A model generated the notes under the pieces. The model was not told the origin of the DNA and did not search any database. It was given only the letters and a program-made list of their open reading frames with translations. Made by a program: the position numbers and the translations under genes. Positions 1 to 7,476 of a DNA stretch of 64,000 nucleotides are shown here, piece after piece. The DNA comes from DATAAZ01 sp036259875 (lineage in GTDB: Bacteria > Actinomycetota > Thermoleophilia > Gaiellales > Gaiellaceae): the NCBI GenBank assembly GCA_036259875.1, contig DATAAZ010000012.1, positions 1-64,000 of the forward strand, in the 5' to 3' direction. Numbering within the stretch: the stretch's first letter is position 1; the number at the start of each line of letters is the position of its first letter.

Positions 1-274
1 GCTCCGGGCGGACGGCTACACCGCCTGCGAGATCGACTTCGAGGGCGGCTTCTGGATGAAGGACGAGTGGCGCTTCGCCGAGCGGCTCGGGCAGCTCGCC
101 GCCGGCGCGGGGATCGCGCTCTCGGTGCACGCGCCGATCGCAGCCTTCCCCGGACACCTCGCCGGCGACGAGGGGAAGCGCAGGCGGGCCTTCGGCATGC
201 TCGACCACACGGCCGGCGTCGCCGTCGCGTGCGGCGCGGAGCTCGTGGTCGTCCATCCCGGATATCTCCTCGGG
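1..274 (+). pseudogene. Partial TIM-barrel isomerase/endonuclease IV-like gene (plus copy)
   Basis: Open frame entering from the left edge of the window. It encodes a sugar-phosphate isomerase / AP endonuclease family 2 type TIM-barrel fragment: CEIDFEGGFWMKDEW, then LSVHAPIAAFPGHLAGDE, then a strand ending VVVHPGYLLGR. The H-P motif after the hydrophobic strand resembles metal-site histidines of this fold. Homology to the minus-strand copy at 265-575 shows about 26 N-terminal codons lie outside the window. After GYLLGR the frame turns into arginine-rich nonsense at the junction with the opposite copy, so only about 90 residues of a protein that is normally near 280 remain. Family assignment is by motif and fold impression. 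Confidence 0.55.
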
Positions 275-494
275 CGCACGCGACCGCGACGCCGGCTGTG
301 TGGTCGAGCATTCCGAACGCGCGCTTTCGCTTCTGCTCGTCCCCGGCGAGATGCCCGAGGACCGCCGCGATCGGCGAGTGGACCGAGAGTGCGATTCCGG
401 CCTCGCGGGCGAGCTCGCCGAACCGCTTCGCCCACGCCCATTCGTCCTTCATCCAGAACCCGCCCTCGAAGTCCACCTCGCACGCCGTGTAGCC
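14..494. repeat. 220-bp inverted repeat joining two gene fragments
   Basis: Bases 14-233 and the reverse complement of 275-494 align over 220 columns without a gap. I count about 41 mismatches (about 81% identity), many at third codon positions. The 41-bp centre (234-274) belongs only to the plus copy. The arms are coding for the same protein segment, so the structure is a head-on fusion of two homologous genes, not a transposon end. Confidence 0.8.
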
Positions 495-575
495 GTGCTC
501 GACCAAGTGGGCGACCGCCTCGTCGGGGCTCTCGCGGCTGGGGAGATACGCGGGGCCGAACCGGATCTCGCCCAC
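265..575 (-). pseudogene. Partial TIM-barrel isomerase/endonuclease IV-like gene (minus copy)
   Basis: Second, diverged copy of the fragment at 1-274, on the opposite strand and pointing towards it. A GTG start at 575 gives GEIRFGPAYLPSRESPDEAV, then CEVDFEGGFWMKDEW and LSVHSPIAAVLGHLAGDE. This copy keeps the true N-terminus, including the first beta strand (IRFGPAY). It is cut after the residues TAGVAVAC at about 275, where the sequence switches into the other copy. Over 73 shared codons I count 13 amino-acid changes and many silent ones. Both copies therefore evolved as coding sequence before they were joined. It may be a real broken tandem pair or an assembly chimera. Confidence 0.55.
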
Positions 576-601
576 ACGCGCAGCCTAGTCTCGCCGGGCC
601 A

Positions 602-638
602 CGTCAGGGGGACTGTCCCAGGGACTGTCCCCCTGACG
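602..638. repeat. REP-like palindrome, GGGGACTGTCCC family, copy 1
   Basis: Imperfect 37-bp palindrome centred on base 620, with arms of 18 bases (602-619 and 621-638). The only mismatch between the arms is T614 against T626. The core is GGGGACTGTCCC followed by GGGACTGTCCCC, flanked by GTCA/TGAC. It lies in a gene-free stretch and shares its core with the copy at 723-751. Dispersed palindromes of this kind are typical of REP/RAYT systems; no transposase is present here. Confidence 0.75.
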
Positions 639-722
639 CGTCGCGCGCGGCCGTGTCCTGCGGACGAAACGCCCAGTCTTCCGCAACTTGATGCGCGCCC
701 CACCGTCCCCGCCGGCCACGCT

Positions 723-751
723 CTGGGGACTGTCCCAGGGACAGTCCCCAG
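723..751. repeat. REP-like palindrome, GGGGACTGTCCC family, copy 2
   Basis: Perfect 14-bp inverted repeat around one central base (A737): CTGGGGACTGTCCC then GGGACAGTCCCCAG. It shares its core with 602-638. The rest of the stretch 576-910 holds no coding signal that I trust on either strand; only the TACTTT box at 896-901 looks functional. Confidence 0.75.
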
Positions 752-895
752 GCGCAGTCCCCACGCGCGAGATCGTTCCGCGCCGTTGCGGCGACTGCGG
801 CGGACGCGCGCGGACGTGCGGCGCGTCCCTCGCGGTGGGGCGTGTCGCGAACCCGATACCGAGGCGGCGTGCTCGATGCCGTCCGACGGCCTCCC

Positions 896-901
896 TACTT
901 T
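896..901 (+). promoter_or_regulatory. -10 box TACTTT, leaderless-type
   Basis: TAnnnT hexamer ending 9 bases before the ATG at 911. No ribosome binding site or clear -35 element is visible. Same arrangement as at a dozen other unit-first genes in this window. Confidence 0.45.
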
Positions 902-910
902 TCGCCGTGC

Positions 911-1150
911 ATGGGCAAGCGGCCGACACGGATCGAGCTTCTCGAGCTGGACATCGACGTCCGGCTCGCCGACCTCTGGGGTGAGGCGTGCGAGGTCGGC
1001 GAATGGAACCTCGAGGTCGTCGCCGCGTTCATGCGCGCCGCGTACGGGAAGGGCTACTGCGACGCCCTTACCGAAGACGATCCCGGCGCCCTCTGCCGCG
1101 ACCACGGGTACAAGATCCCGCTCAAGCGGCCGACGCCGCTTGCCGACTAG
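911..1150 (+). CDS. Small conserved-looking hypothetical protein
   Basis: A 79-residue soluble protein beginning MGKRPTRIELLELDIDVRLADL. It is acidic, mostly helical in appearance, with no membrane segment and no metal motif. The segment VAAFMRAAYGKGYCDAL looks like a helix-turn pair, and the tail is KIPLKRPTPLAD. I do not recognise the family. The ATG is supported by a TACTTT box 9 bases upstream; an in-frame extension to GTG/ATG codons further upstream would add low-complexity sequence. It stands alone, 38 bases before ccmE, and the two seem to be separate transcription units. Confidence 0.6.
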   Translation: MGKRPTRIELLELDIDVRLADLWGEACEVGEWNLEVVAAFMRAAYGKGYCDALTEDDPGALCRDHGYKIPLKRPTPLAD

Positions 1151-1175
1151 CGGCGTCCGGGGTCCGAGCCGGGGA

Positions 1176-1181
1176 TAGACT
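1176..1181 (+). promoter_or_regulatory. -10 box TAGACT for ccmE
   Basis: TAnnnT hexamer ending 7 bases before the GTG start of ccmE at 1189; an mRNA starting at or next to the GTG would be leaderless. Confidence 0.5.
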
Positions 1182-1188
1182 CGAGGCC

Positions 1189-1587
1189 GTGGACCGGCGG
1201 CGCAACCCGGCGCGCCTCGTCGTCGCGCTCTCGATCGCGGCGGTGCTTGCCGTGTTCCTCGTCTACACGAGCTTCGCGGGCGGGTCGACACCGCTCGTCC
1301 AGCCGAGCGAGCTCGCCGAGCACGACGGCACCGTCCAGCTCGGCGGCGTCGTCGTCGGCAAGCCGAGCGGCGACGCGCGCGGCGACGGACTTCGCTTCAT
1401 GCTCCGGGACGTGAAGGGGTCGGACACGGTCAACGTCGTCTACACGGGCTCGGTACCCGACCTCTTCCGCACGGGGCGCGAGGTGATGCTCGAGGGCGAG
1501 GCGCGCGGAGAGACGTTCGTCGCCGAGCGCGACTCGCTCAAGACGAAGTGCCCCTCGAAGTACGCGCCGGACGAGCAGGCGAGCTAG
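1189..1587 (+). CDS. ccmE: Cytochrome c maturation heme chaperone CcmE, Cys-type
   Basis: Periplasm-facing, membrane-anchored heme chaperone of System I cytochrome c maturation; it carries heme from CcmC to the CcmF/H ligation complex. The 132-residue protein has a single N-terminal membrane anchor (about residues 10-29) and then the OB-fold beta barrel, with GGVVVGKPS and the strand VNVVYTGSVPDLFRTGREVMLEG. The usual heme-binding H-x3-Y is replaced by C121-P-S-K-Y125, the C-x3-Y variant known from archaea and some bacteria such as Desulfovibrio. The GTG start is placed by the TAGACT box and by the short basic stretch before the anchor. It is followed after 10 bases by ccmF. Confidence 0.88.
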   Translation: MDRRRNPARLVVALSIAAVLAVFLVYTSFAGGSTPLVQPSELAEHDGTVQLGGVVVGKPSGDARGDGLRFMLRDVKGSDTVNVVYTGSVPDLFRTGREVMLEGEARGETFVAERDSLKTKCPSKYAPDEQAS

Positions 1588-1597
1588 GGCAGTAGCC

Positions 1598-3592
1598 GTG
1601 GAGCTCCTCGGCCGGGCCGCGCTCATCGTCGCCCTGGGCCTCGTCGTCTACGCGGCCCTCGCCGGCGGGTACGCCGCCTATCGCGGCCGCAGGCGGCTTC
1701 TCGAGTCGGCCCGAAATGCGCTCGCCGGCGCGCTCGGCGCGGTCCTCGTCGCCTCCGTCGTCCTCGCCGCTGCGCTCGCGGCGAAGGACTTCACGTTCAC
1801 GTACGTCGCCGATCACACGAGCGAGGAGCTTCCGCTCCACTACACACTCGCCGCCTTCTGGAGCGGCCAGGAAGGGTCCCTTCTGCTCTGGCTACTCGTC
1901 CTGCTCGCGATGAGCACCGCCGCCGTGACGCTCAATCGCCGCCTCACGCGCGACGCCCTCCCGTGGACGGTCCCGATCCTCGCCGGGGTCGCCTCGTTCT
2001 TCGCGGTCCTGCTCGTGTTTGTCGCGAGCCCGTTCACGACGCAGGCGCGCCCCCTCGACGGGCTCGGGCTCAACCCGAGCCTCCAGAACCCCTACATGCT
2101 TGCCCACCCGCCGCTCCTCTACCTCGGCTACGTCGGCCTCACGGTCCCCTTCGCGTTCGCGATGGCCGCGCTCGCGTCGCGGCGGACTGACGAGCGCTGG
2201 ATCGTCGCGACGCGCCGCTGGACGCTCGCCGCGTGGACGTTCCTCGGGGTCGCGATCCTGCTCGGCGCGAAGTGGGCGTACGAGGAAGTGGGGTGGGGGG
2301 GCTGGTACGCGTGGGACCCCGTCGAGAACGCGGCGCTCATGCCGTGGCTCGTCGCGACGGCGTTCCTTCACTCCGTGATCGTGCAAGAGAAGAAAGACAT
2401 GCTCCGCGTATGGAACGCCGTGCTCGTCGCGCTCGCGTTCGGCCTGTCGCTGTTCGGCACCTTCTTGACGCGGAGCGGGATCCTGAGCTCGATCCACTCG
2501 TTCACACAGTCCTCGATCGGCCCCTGGTTCCTCGGCTTCATCGCCGTTGTCGCGGCCGCCTCGACCGCGCTCATCCTCGCCCGGCTTTCGCTGCTTCGCT
2601 CGCGGACGCGGCTCGAGTCTCTCGTCTCGCGCGAGGCGGCGTTCCTCTACAACAACCTCTTCCTCGTCGCGTTCGCGCTAACCGTGCTGTGGGGCGTGCT
2701 CTACCCGATCCTGTCCGAGGCCGTCCGTGGCGTCGCCGTGACGGTGGGAGCGCCGTACTACGACTTTTTCGCCGTCGTGTTCGGGCTTCCGATCGTGCTC
2801 CTCATGGGAATTGGCCCGCTCGTCGCCTGGCGGCGCGCGTCCCTGCGGGCGCTCGGCGCCTCGGTCGCGTGGCCGGCGGCGGCGGCGCTCGCCGCCGGCG
2901 CGGCGCTTCTCGGGTTGGGGGCGGGGTCGAGCCCCGTCGGGCTCGTCGGCTATACGTTTGGTGCCTTCGTCCTCGCCGCGATCGCCCTCGAGTTCCTCCG
3001 CGGGACGCGGGCTCGCAAGGCGACCGGGTCGACGACGTGGCTCGGCGCGTTCACGAGCCTCGTCGGCCGGAATCGGCGCCGTTACGGCGGCTACGTCGTC
3101 CACGCGGCGATCGTGCTCCTCCTCGTCGGGGCGGCCGGGATCGGGGGGTTCTCCTCGAGCCGCGAGGCGCGCGTGGAGCCGGGCGAGTCGGTCAGCCTCG
3201 CCGGCTACACGCTCACGCACCTCGGCACGGTCGAGCGGCGCGGCCCGAACGCGCGCGAGATCCGCGCCCGTCTCGCCGTCGAGCGCGACGGTGAGCGGCT
3301 CGGCGTACTCGAGCCGGGCAAGAACGACTACTTCGCCGAGGAGCAGGTCTCGAACGAGGTCGCGATCCGTTCCGACCCGCTCCGCGGCGAGGATCTGTTC
3401 GTGATCGCGGACCAGTTCCGCGGCGGCGCAGTCTTCCTCGAGGTGATCGTGAACCCGCTCGTGAATCTGATCTGGTTCGCCGGCGCCGTCTTCCTTCTCG
3501 GCTCGGTGGTCGCGATGTGGCCAGACCCGCGCGAGCAGCGCCGGCTCGCCCGCCGCTTCGCCGAGGGGGACGCCGCGCTCGCGCGCGCGTGA
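1598..3592 (+). CDS. ccmF: Cytochrome c heme lyase subunit CcmF
   Basis: Large polytopic protein of the heme ligation complex of System I cytochrome c maturation. The 664-residue length is normal for the family. The WWD-type heme-handling motif GWGGWYAWDPVENAALMPWL sits near residues 231-250. It is preceded by the conserved HPPLLYLGYVG and followed by GTFLTRSGILSSIHSF. The C-terminal third (about 530-650) carries a periplasmic beta-rich domain and a last membrane helix. Start GTG 1598, 10 bases after ccmE. The other System I genes (ccmABCD, ccmG, ccmH) are not in the window. Confidence 0.95.
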   Translation: MELLGRAALIVALGLVVYAALAGGYAAYRGRRRLLESARNALAGALGAVLVASVVLAAALAAKDFTFTYVADHTSEELPLHYTLAAFWSGQEGSLLLWLLVLLAMSTAAVTLNRRLTRDALPWTVPILAGVASFFAVLLVFVASPFTTQARPLDGLGLNPSLQNPYMLAHPPLLYLGYVGLTVPFAFAMAALASRRTDERWIVATRRWTLAAWTFLGVAILLGAKWAYEEVGWGGWYAWDPVENAALMPWLVATAFLHSVIVQEKKDMLRVWNAVLVALAFGLSLFGTFLTRSGILSSIHSFTQSSIGPWFLGFIAVVAAASTALILARLSLLRSRTRLESLVSREAAFLYNNLFLVAFALTVLWGVLYPILSEAVRGVAVTVGAPYYDFFAVVFGLPIVLLMGIGPLVAWRRASLRALGASVAWPAAAALAAGAALLGLGAGSSPVGLVGYTFGAFVLAAIALEFLRGTRARKATGSTTWLGAFTSLVGRNRRRYGGYVVHAAIVLLLVGAAGIGGFSSSREARVEPGESVSLAGYTLTHLGTVERRGPNAREIRARLAVERDGERLGVLEPGKNDYFAEEQVSNEVAIRSDPLRGEDLFVIADQFRGGAVFLEVIVNPLVNLIWFAGAVFLLGSVVAMWPDPREQRRLARRFAEGDAALARA

Positions 3593-3927
3593 GCGAGGCG
3601 CTTGCGCTCGCGCTCGGCGCGGCGCTTGCGGTCGCGTCCGTCCTCCTCGTGGCGCGGCCGTTTCTGCGCAGAGACGAGCGTGACGCCGACGCCCTCTCTG
3701 ACGCGAGCGGCGCCGACGCGCGGCGAATCCGCCTCGAGGAGGAGCGCGACCGCGCGCTGGCCGCGCTCAAGGAGCTCGAGTTCGACCACCGGACGGGGAA
3801 AATTTCGGACGTCGACTACCGCGAACTCGTTGGGCGACTGCGGCGGGAGGCGGCCGATGCGATCGGGGCGCTCGAGGGGCCCGGGGGGCCGCGCGCGGGA
3901 CTCGGGACGCCGGATTCGCGCGATTAG
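3589..3927 (+). CDS. CcmI-like membrane-anchored coiled-coil protein
   Basis: A 112-residue protein overlapping the ccmF stop by 4 bases (GTGA), so translationally coupled. One N-terminal membrane helix (about residues 4-22) is followed by a charged helical segment: RLEEERDRALAALKELEFDH, then TGKISDVDYRELVGRLRREA. This layout matches the membrane/helical part of CcmI, which presents apocytochrome c to the lyase. The TPR part of long CcmI proteins is missing. Position straight behind ccmF supports a role in cytochrome c maturation; the exact subunit name is an inference. Confidence 0.65.
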   Translation: MSEALALALGAALAVASVLLVARPFLRRDERDADALSDASGADARRIRLEEERDRALAALKELEFDHRTGKISDVDYRELVGRLRREAADAIGALEGPGGPRAGLGTPDSRD

Positions 3928-4039
3928 CGGCGTTTTCGCGTTGCCGACGCGCCCGATTTGATGTAGAAACCCGCAGTTCGATAGGAACCGCCGCGCGGGC
4001 GGCCCGAGGGTCGTCCGCCGACTCCACGAAACTCGTACC

Positions 4040-5260
4040 GTGGCTGCCCCCCGTCGCATCGCGTTCGCGTTCCTCGCAGTCGTCGTCGGAGCGCTCGCGA
4101 TCGCCTCAGGCGCGCTCGCCCAAAGCTCGCTCTCGACGCGCCGCGACCTCATCGGCAGCCGAATCGAGGCGCTTCGCGAGCAGATCAACGCCGCGCGAAG
4201 CGAGGAAGGCGTCCTCTCCGAGCAGATCGAGGCCGCGAGCGCAGACATCGATGCTCTCGAGGGCGACATCGGCAGCCTCACCGAGCGGGTCGAGGCGCTC
4301 GAGGCCGAGCTCGCGCGCTACCGCGCACGCCTCGCGGCGCTCGAGGCCCTCTACCGCGAGCAGACGCGTCACCTGAACCGGCTCCGGCGCGACCACGCCA
4401 CCGCCGAGCGCCGGCTCGAGGAGCGGCTCGTCGAGCTCTACCAGGCGGGCGAGGCCGACACGCTCGAGATCCTCCTCCGGGTCGAGAGCCTCGACGAACT
4501 GATCGAGCAGCTCGACTTTGTCACGGAGATCGGGCAGCAGGACCAGCGGATAGCGACGACGCTGGAGCGGCTGAAGGGCGAGATGCGGAGGGCCCGTCGG
4601 CGGACGGGCCGCATCCGGGCCGAGGTCGCGGAGGCGACCGCGATCGTCGCCGACCGAACCGACCAGGCCCGCGCCGCGCGAGCGGAGCTGATCGCGCGCC
4701 AGGAGGCGCTCGCCGCGGCGCGCGCCGAGCGACAGGAACTCCTAACGGGCGTCCGCGACGATCGGGAGGAGGCGGAGGAGGACCTCGCCGCGCTCGAAGC
4801 GGCGAGCGCCCAGCTCGCCGCGCAGATCCAGGCCGCCGCCAGCACGGCGCCGTTGTCCGGCGGCGGGTCGGGCGGCGGCGGGGACACCACGCCGTCCTCG
4901 ACCGGTCTCATCTGGCCCGTTTCGGGCGTCGTTACGAGCGGCTACGGGACGCGCTGGGGACGCCTCCACGCAGGGGTGGACATCGCGGCGCCGAGCGGGA
5001 CGACCGTTCGGGCGGCGGCGTCGGGCAGCGTCATCTACGCGGGCGGGATGGGGGGCTACGGGAACATCGTCGTCATCGACCACGGCGGTGGGTTGGCGAC
5101 CGCATACGCGCACCTCTCCGCGATTTGGGTCGGCGGCGGCTCCGTATCGCAAGGGCAGGGGATCGGCGCCGTCGGCTGTACGGGCTCGTGCACGGGGCCG
5201 CACCTCCACTTCGAGGTGCGAATCAACGGGAACCCCGTGGACCCGCTCGGGTATCTGTAG
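4040..5260 (+). CDS. Secreted coiled-coil M23 metallopeptidase (EnvC/NlpD-like)
   Basis: Cell-wall remodelling protein of 406 residues. A signal peptide (residues 1-28, cut near GALAQS) is followed by two long coiled-coil blocks (about 35-130 and 150-255), a Gly/Ser linker (SGGGSGGGGD), then a lysostaphin-type peptidase M23 domain (about 290-406). Zinc ligands are visible: H and D in LHAGVD and the last His in PHLHFEV; a metal-independent scaffold is therefore unlikely. Such proteins cut peptidoglycan cross-links or activate amidases at division. Start GTG 4040. Its 3' end overlaps the converging gene at 5223-6305 by 38 bases. Confidence 0.88.
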   Translation: MAAPRRIAFAFLAVVVGALAIASGALAQSSLSTRRDLIGSRIEALREQINAARSEEGVLSEQIEAASADIDALEGDIGSLTERVEALEAELARYRARLAALEALYREQTRHLNRLRRDHATAERRLEERLVELYQAGEADTLEILLRVESLDELIEQLDFVTEIGQQDQRIATTLERLKGEMRRARRRTGRIRAEVAEATAIVADRTDQARAARAELIARQEALAAARAERQELLTGVRDDREEAEEDLAALEAASAQLAAQIQAAASTAPLSGGGSGGGGDTTPSSTGLIWPVSGVVTSGYGTRWGRLHAGVDIAAPSGTTVRAAASGSVIYAGGMGGYGNIVVIDHGGGLATAYAHLSAIWVGGGSVSQGQGIGAVGCTGSCTGPHLHFEVRINGNPVDPLGYL

Positions 5261-6305
5261 GCGCGGCACGCGCGTTGTCCCGCGCGTCGGCCGCGCGCGG
5301 GTTGCGCGGCCCCGGCGGTCGGGGCGGTCGAGCGGCGTCCTCCTCGTCTTCTGCCTCGGCGTCCGTCTCGGGCTCGGCGTCGGCGTCCTCGGCGTCCGTC
5401 TCGTCCTCGCCGTCGGCGTGGTCCGGGCCGGGGCCTTGTGAATCCTCGTTCTTTTCCGGGTCCTTCGGCTTCGGGTCGCGGTCCTCCGTGACCTCGCCCG
5501 TCTCCGTCGGCTCCTCCTCCTCAGTCGTCGTTCCGGCTTCCGCGGGCGCTCCGGCGTCCTGATCGGGCGGCGAGACCCCGGTCGACGGAGCCACGCCGCC
5601 TCCTTGATCGGGGGGCGAGACCCCGGTCGAGGGAGCCGCACCGCTCTCCTGATCGAGTGGCGAAAGCCCGGTCGGCGGAGCGGCGCCGCTTCCCGCAGCC
5701 GGCTGCTCGCGAACCTCGTCGTGCGCGCCGTCGCCGGCCACCGGCGGCGGCGGTGCCGTCTCCGTCTCGCCGCGCCGCCGGGCGAGCGGCCCGAAGCGGC
5801 CCTCATCCGCCGTTCCGGCGACACCGGTCGGGGACTGCGCCGGAGCTTCGCCGTTCGACCGACCAGGGCGCGGAGCGCTCGGTTGCTCGTCCTCGGACTT
5901 CGGAACCTCGATGCCGATCGTCCGGAGCACATCCGAGGCGACGTCCTGAGCTCTCCCCGGGAGCTCGCCTGCGGCCGCGAGCGCGGTCGTCGCTCCGAGC
6001 AGCGAGGCCGCAAACGCGAGGGCGACTCGCAGCCGCGTCGTCCCGAGCCTCCGCCGCGGGCGCGACGCTGCGACCGGCTCGGTCCGCGAGCGGACGATCG
6101 CCCCGATCGCGGCCACGGTCTGCTCCTGGCGGGCGAGCTCCTCGGTCGTCGGCTCGGCGCGCAGCGCGCGAACGAGCACGGCGACTTCGGCGAGGCCGGC
6201 CGGCGACTCCTCGGGCGGCAGCCCGCCCGAGAGGATCCGGTCGGCCAGGTAGCTGTCGACGGCCAGTGTTCCCATTTCCGGGTCTCTATCGAGCCAGTCG
6301 GTCAT
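5223..6305 (-). CDS. Membrane anti-sigma-factor-like protein with proline/acid-rich outer domain
   Basis: A 360-residue protein translated just after the ECF sigma gene (ATGA overlap). Residues 1-90 are a cytoplasmic helical segment, followed by one membrane helix (LRVALAFAASLLGATTALAAA). A long low-complexity extracytoplasmic tail is rich in Pro, Glu, Asp and Thr, with three 15-residue repeats around GVSPPDQ. Sigma-gene coupling plus one membrane pass is the classic regulator layout, but no zinc HxxxCxxC anti-sigma motif is present. The last 13 codons overlap the M23 peptidase gene on the other strand, so the true end could have been shorter ancestrally. Confidence 0.7.
   Translation of the reverse strand: MTDWLDRDPEMGTLAVDSYLADRILSGGLPPEESPAGLAEVAVLVRALRAEPTTEELARQEQTVAAIGAIVRSRTEPVAASRPRRRLGTTRLRVALAFAASLLGATTALAAAGELPGRAQDVASDVLRTIGIEVPKSEDEQPSAPRPGRSNGEAPAQSPTGVAGTADEGRFGPLARRRGETETAPPPPVAGDGAHDEVREQPAAGSGAAPPTGLSPLDQESGAAPSTGVSPPDQGGGVAPSTGVSPPDQDAGAPAEAGTTTEEEEPTETGEVTEDRDPKPKDPEKNEDSQGPGPDHADGEDETDAEDADAEPETDAEAEDEEDAARPPRPPGPRNPRAADARDNARAAPTDTRAGPRGSR
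5556..5690. repeat. Three 45-bp tandem repeats inside the anti-sigma-like gene
   Basis: Three imperfect 45-bp units (5556-5600, 5601-5645, 5646-5690) encode 15-residue repeats of the form GxAPSTGVSPPDQxx on the minus strand. They make up part of the extended outer linker. Copy number may vary between strains. Confidence 0.75.
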
Positions 6306-6889
6306 CGCGTTACCAGGAGTTGGGAAAGCTCGCGGGAAAGCCGCGCGAGCGCGCGGTGCTGGAGGACGCGGACGGTCGCGGGCCGCTTGCCGAGGAGTTC
6401 GGCCACGTCCTCGACCGAGAGGTCTCCGAGGACGCGAAGGAGGACGACGTCGGCCTGGTCGCGCGGCAGGGCGGCCACGCGCCGAAGCGCGGTCTCGAGC
6501 GTGACGGCGCCGATCGCCGCGGCCTCGGGGTCGTCGGGTGCCGGGACGCTCGCCAGCGTCTCGGCGGCGACCGGCTCCGTCCGCCGCCGCGCTTCCCGGC
6601 GTTTGCCGTCGACGAGCCGCCGCCTGGCGATCGTGAAAAGCCAGCGGCGCAGGTCGACCTCGTCGCCGTGGAAGCGCTCGAGCTTCGTCGCCGCCTCCAG
6701 CCAGACGTCCGCAGCGAGGTCGTCCGGGTCGACGGCGTGGCGCGCACGCAGATAGCGAAGGAGGCGGGGGTGCGCGTCGCGGTAGAGACGCGCGAGCGCC
6801 CATTCCGCACCGGCCTGCGCGGCGCGCAGGAGCGCCTGGAACTCCGCGTCTCGAGCTACCGCCACCCTCGCGACGACCCTCCCCGACAT
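6302..6889 (-). CDS. ECF-type RNA polymerase sigma factor
   Basis: A 195-residue sigma-70 family factor with only regions 2 and 4. Region 2: ARLYRDAHPRLLRYLRARHA, then DPDDLAADVWLEAATKLERF, then DLRRWLFTIARRRLVDGKRR. Region 4 is a helix-turn-helix: LPRDQADVVLLRVLGDLSVE, then DVAELLGKRPATVRVLQHRALARL. It recruits core polymerase to stress or envelope promoters. The stop overlaps the start of the membrane anti-sigma-like gene by 4 bases, so the pair is likely co-made and self-regulated. Start ATG 6889; an in-frame later start is possible since the first 14 residues are not conserved-looking. Confidence 0.9.
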   Translation of the reverse strand: MSGRVVARVAVARDAEFQALLRAAQAGAEWALARLYRDAHPRLLRYLRARHAVDPDDLAADVWLEAATKLERFHGDEVDLRRWLFTIARRRLVDGKRREARRRTEPVAAETLASVPAPDDPEAAAIGAVTLETALRRVAALPRDQADVVLLRVLGDLSVEDVAELLGKRPATVRVLQHRALARLSRELSQLLVTR

Positions 6890-6938
6890 GGCCCGCGGTC
6901 AAACGGCCGCGACCCCGATTGACGGGGGGCGCGTCGGG

Positions 6939-7454
6939 TTACCGCGCGAGCGCCCGGACATCGGGCAGACCGCGGTACCGGCCGTCGAAGGCGAACCCGT
7001 ACCCGACGAAGAACTCGTCCGGCGCCGTGAAGCCCACGTAGCGGATCGGAAGGTCGTCGACGAGCCGCCGGTAGGGGCGGTCGAGCAGCGTGCAGACCGC
7101 GGTGTCGGCAGGCTCGCGCAGCGAGAGTGCCTTCAGCAGGTAGTTGAGCGTGAGCCCCGTGTCGACGAGGTTCTCGACGACGAGAACATGCCGCCCTGCG
7201 ATGGGCGCATCGAGGTCCTTGAGGAGGCGCACGGCACCGCTTCCGCGGAGCGGGCCCCCGTAGGCGGCGAGCGAGACGAAGTCGAGCGCGTGCGCGATCG
7301 GGATCGCGCGCGAGAGGTCGGCCGCGAACACGAACGCCCCGCGGAGCACGACGACGAGGAGCAGATCGCGACCCGCGTAGTCGGCGGCGATCTCGCGCCC
7401 GAGCACGTCGACACGGACAGCGATCTCCTCCCGCGAGCGGAAGACCTCGCCCAC
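6939..7454 (-). CDS. hpt: Hypoxanthine phosphoribosyltransferase, Asp-to-Asn variant
   Basis: Purine salvage enzyme joining hypoxanthine (or guanine) to PRPP; 171 residues, normal length. The PPi-loop LRGAFVFAADLSRAI and the base-binding end VGFTAPDEFFVGYGFAFDGRYRGLPDV are intact. In the PRPP motif (VLVVENLVDTGLTL) the usual Glu-Asp pair is Glu94-Asn95; this second acid normally touches the ribose hydroxyl and metal. Transcribed 22 bases behind the PD-(D/E)XK-like gene, so probably co-transcribed. In many actinobacteria hpt sits between tilS and ftsH, which is not the case here. Confidence 0.88.
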   Translation of the reverse strand: MGEVFRSREEIAVRVDVLGREIAADYAGRDLLLVVVLRGAFVFAADLSRAIPIAHALDFVSLAAYGGPLRGSGAVRLLKDLDAPIAGRHVLVVENLVDTGLTLNYLLKALSLREPADTAVCTLLDRPYRRLVDDLPIRYVGFTAPDEFFVGYGFAFDGRYRGLPDVRALAR

Positions 7455-7476
7455 GCGGTGGGCGTCGATGACGCTA

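Noticed and set aside
1..575. Inverted repeat as insertion-sequence ends
   Set aside because: The arms encode the same part of a metabolic TIM-barrel protein; there is no transposase between them and the spacer is only 41 bp.
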